Assembly (NCBI GenBank): GCA_019120525.1
Contig: DWUW01000135.1
Location: 1 to 7,375 of the forward strand
Direction: 5' to 3'
Origin: Candidatus Eisenbergiella stercorigallinarum
Lineage (GTDB): Bacteria; Bacillota; Clostridia; Lachnospirales; Lachnospiraceae
DNA length: 7,375 nucleotides
Shown in pieces: positions 5,604-7,375 of this stretch. The translations under genes were made by a program, and so were the position numbers. How positions within the stretch are numbered: the stretch's first letter is position 1; every line of letters starts with the position of its first letter. The notes beneath the pieces were generated by a model. It had not been told where the DNA came from and ran no database searches. It worked only from the letters and a program-made list of their open reading frames with translations.

Positions 5604-5614
5604 TCCTTTCCCTA

Positions 5615-7375
5615 TTATTTCCTGTCGTCCAGCTTCAGGACGCTCATGAAGGCCTCCTGCGGGATCTCCACATTCCCCACCTGGCGCATGCGTTTCTTGC
5701 CTTCCTTCTGCTTTTCCAGAAGCTTCTTCTTTCTGGTGATATCGCCGCCGTAGCACTTGGCCAGCACGTCCTTTCTCAGCGCCTTCACCGTTTCCCTGGC
5801 GATGATCTTGCTGCCGATCGCCGCCTGGATGGGGATCTCGAACAGGTGCCTGGGAATCTCGTCCTTCAGCTTCTCGCACATCCTGCGACCGCGTTCGTAG
5901 GCGCTGTCCTTATGCACGATGAAGGACAGGGCGTCCACCTCTTCCCGGTTGATCAGGATGTCCAGCTTCACCAGCTCCGACTGCTCATAGCCCTTCATGT
6001 CATAGTCAAAGGAAGCATAGCCCCGGGAGCGGGACTTGAGCGCGTCAAAGAAATCGTAGATGATCTCATTAAGCGGCAGCTCATATTTCAGGAGGGCACG
6101 CTTCTCCTCCATATATTCCATGCCAAGATACCTGCCGCGCCTCTCCTGGCACAGCTCCATGATGGAACCGATGTAGTCGCTGGTCACCATGATCTCCGCG
6201 CTCACGATGGGTTCCTCCATGTATTCGATCACGGACGGATCGGGCAGATTGGAAGGATTGGTCAGCTCGATCACCTCTCCGTCCGTCTTGTGCACCTTGT
6301 AGACGACGCCCGGCGCGGTGGTCACCAGATCCAGATTGTATTCCCGCTCCAGCCGCTCCTGGATCACCTCCAGATGCAGCAGGCCCAGAAAGCCGCAGCG
6401 GAAGCCGAAGCCAAGCGCCACCGAAGTTTCCGGCTCGTAGAAAAGGGAGGCGTCGTTTAGCTGCAGCTTTTCCAGCGCGTCCCGCAGGTCCGGATATTTC
6501 GCGCCGTCCGCCGGATACATGCCGCAGTAGACCATGGGCAGCACCTTCTTGTAGCCGGGAAGGGGTTTTTCGCATGGCCTGTCCGCGTCCGTCACCGTGT
6601 CGCCCACCTGGGTGTCCTTCACATTCTTGATGGAGGCGGTGATGTAACCAACCATGCCCGCGGAAAGCTCGTCGCAGGGAATGAACTGCCCCGCGCCGAA
6701 ATAGCCCACCTCAACCACCTCTTCTTCAGCGCCGGTGGCCATCATGCGGATCCTGGTCCCCTTTTTCACGCGCCCTTCCATGATCCGGCAGAAAACGATG
6801 ACGCCTCTGTAGGAATCATAAAGAGAGTCAAAGATCAGCGCCTGCAGCGGGCTGTCCGGGCTTCCCTTGGGCGCGGGGATCTTATGCACGATGGCCTCCA
6901 GCACCTCGTCAATGCCGATCCCGTTCTTTGCGGAGATCAGCGGGGCGTCATGGGCCTCCAGGCCGATCACGTCCTCGATCTCCTCCTTCACCCGTTCCGG
7001 TTCGGCGCTGGGCAGGTCGATCTTATTGATGACAGGGAACACATCCAGGTCATGATCCAGCGCCAGATATACGTTGGCCAGCGTCTGCGCTTCAATCCCC
7101 TGCGCCGCGTCCACCACCAGCACCGCGCCGTCACAGGCCGCCAGCGCGCGGCTCACTTCATAGTTAAAGTCCACATGGCCAGGCGTATCGATCAGGTTCA
7201 GGATATACTCCTCCCCGTCCTTCGCCTTGTAGACGGTGCGCACCGCCTGGGATTTGATGGTGATCCCCCGCTCCCGTTCCAGGTCCATGTTATCCAGCAC
7301 CTGCTCCTGCATCTCCCTGCTGGTAAGCAGTCCCGTCTTCTCGATGATCCGGTCCGCCAGGGTGGATTTCCCGTG
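5615..7375 (-). CDS. lepA: Elongation factor 4 (LepA), ribosome back-translocating GTPase; 5' end outside window
   Basis: Translational GTPase that acts on stalled or mistranslocated ribosomes and during 30S biogenesis. The frame is open to the window edge; 586 residues are visible and about 19 N-terminal ones are missing from a usual length near 605. The fragment begins inside the G1 loop (HGKST). G2 follows (LERERGITIKSQ, fragment residues 32-42), then G3 DTPGHVDF (63-70), G4 NKID (117-120) and G5 SAK (148-150). Domain II follows, then the EF-G-like region (GFRCGFLGLLHLEVIQERL). The LepA-specific C-terminal domain shows SRGYASFDYD, CYGGDITRKKKLLEKQKEGK and GNVEIPQEAFMSVLK. An internal ATG at 7312 is not the start, because conserved residues lie upstream of it in frame. 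The terminator-like hairpin just downstream suggests the transcript mostly ends here. Confidence 0.98.
   Translation of the reverse strand, partial: HGKSTLADRIIEKTGLLTSREMQEQVLDNMDLERERGITIKSQAVRTVYKAKDGEEYILNLIDTPGHVDFNYEVSRALAACDGAVLVVDAAQGIEAQTLANVYLALDHDLDVFPVINKIDLPSAEPERVKEEIEDVIGLEAHDAPLISAKNGIGIDEVLEAIVHKIPAPKGSPDSPLQALIFDSLYDSYRGVIVFCRIMEGRVKKGTRIRMMATGAEEEVVEVGYFGAGQFIPCDELSAGMVGYITASIKNVKDTQVGDTVTDADRPCEKPLPGYKKVLPMVYCGMYPADGAKYPDLRDALEKLQLNDASLFYEPETSVALGFGFRCGFLGLLHLEVIQERLEREYNLDLVTTAPGVVYKVHKTDGEVIELTNPSNLPDPSVIEYMEEPIVSAEIMVTSDYIGSIMELCQERRGRYLGMEYMEEKRALLKYELPLNEIIYDFFDALKSRSRGYASFDYDMKGYEQSELVKLDILINREEVDALSFIVHKDSAYERGRRMCEKLKDEIPRHLFEIPIQAAIGSKIIARETVKALRKDVLAKCYGGDITRKKKLLEKQKEGKKRMRQVGNVEIPQEAFMSVLKLDDRK

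Noticed and set aside
5846..6460. Plus-strand open frame (204 codons) opposite lepA
   Set aside because: Antisense of highly conserved LepA sequence. The His/Leu-rich product is typical of such shadows.

Overview
The window looks like an ordinary, vertically inherited core stretch of a Gram-positive, endospore-forming Clostridia chromosome, most likely Lachnospiraceae. The evidence is an intact sporulation sigma factor of the SigK type, Lachnospiraceae-like protein sequences throughout, GC-rich third codon positions and purine-rich ribosome binding sites. The family-level assignment is inference from recalled sequences, not from a search.

All genes lie on the minus strand, so transcription runs from high to low coordinates. 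From right to left they are: lepA/EF-4 (7375 to 5615, 5' end outside the window); a hairpin with a U tract (5600 to 5573) that lies inside a possible 16-codon leader ORF (5603 to 5553); hemW (5560 to 4286); a short gap with a candidate mother-cell promoter (4274 to 4247); sigK (4219 to 3563); comM/yifB (3484 to 1937); dprA (1920 to 754); a 112-bp AT-rich gap with a candidate promoter for topA; and topA (641 to 1, 3' end outside the window). No stretch over 300 bases lacks a gene. I see no tRNA, rRNA, CRISPR array, insertion sequence or prophage gene.

The genes cover separate housekeeping jobs: translation rescue (LepA), heme trafficking (HemW), late mother-cell sporulation transcription (SigK), handling of incoming single-stranded DNA and recombination (ComM, DprA), and relaxation of negative supercoils (TopA). 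comM and dprA are only 16 bp apart and are clearly one unit. lepA and hemW are separated by a terminator-like hairpin, and topA seems to have its own promoter.

I did not find an obvious new multi-gene system. The points that deserve attention are local. (1) TopA has Val in place of the near-invariant Gly of the TOPRIM DxDxEGE motif. (2) A 17-bp perfect inverted repeat overlaps the spacer of the putative topA promoter. (3) The topA ribosome binding site is duplicated, and the upstream copy drives an AUG-UAG minimal ORF whose stop overlaps the topA Shine-Dalgarno sequence. (4) hemW has no Shine-Dalgarno sequence of its own and overlaps a short ORF threaded through a terminator hairpin. (5) sigK starts at TTG, has no pro-sequence, and is preceded by a SigK/SigE-like promoter.
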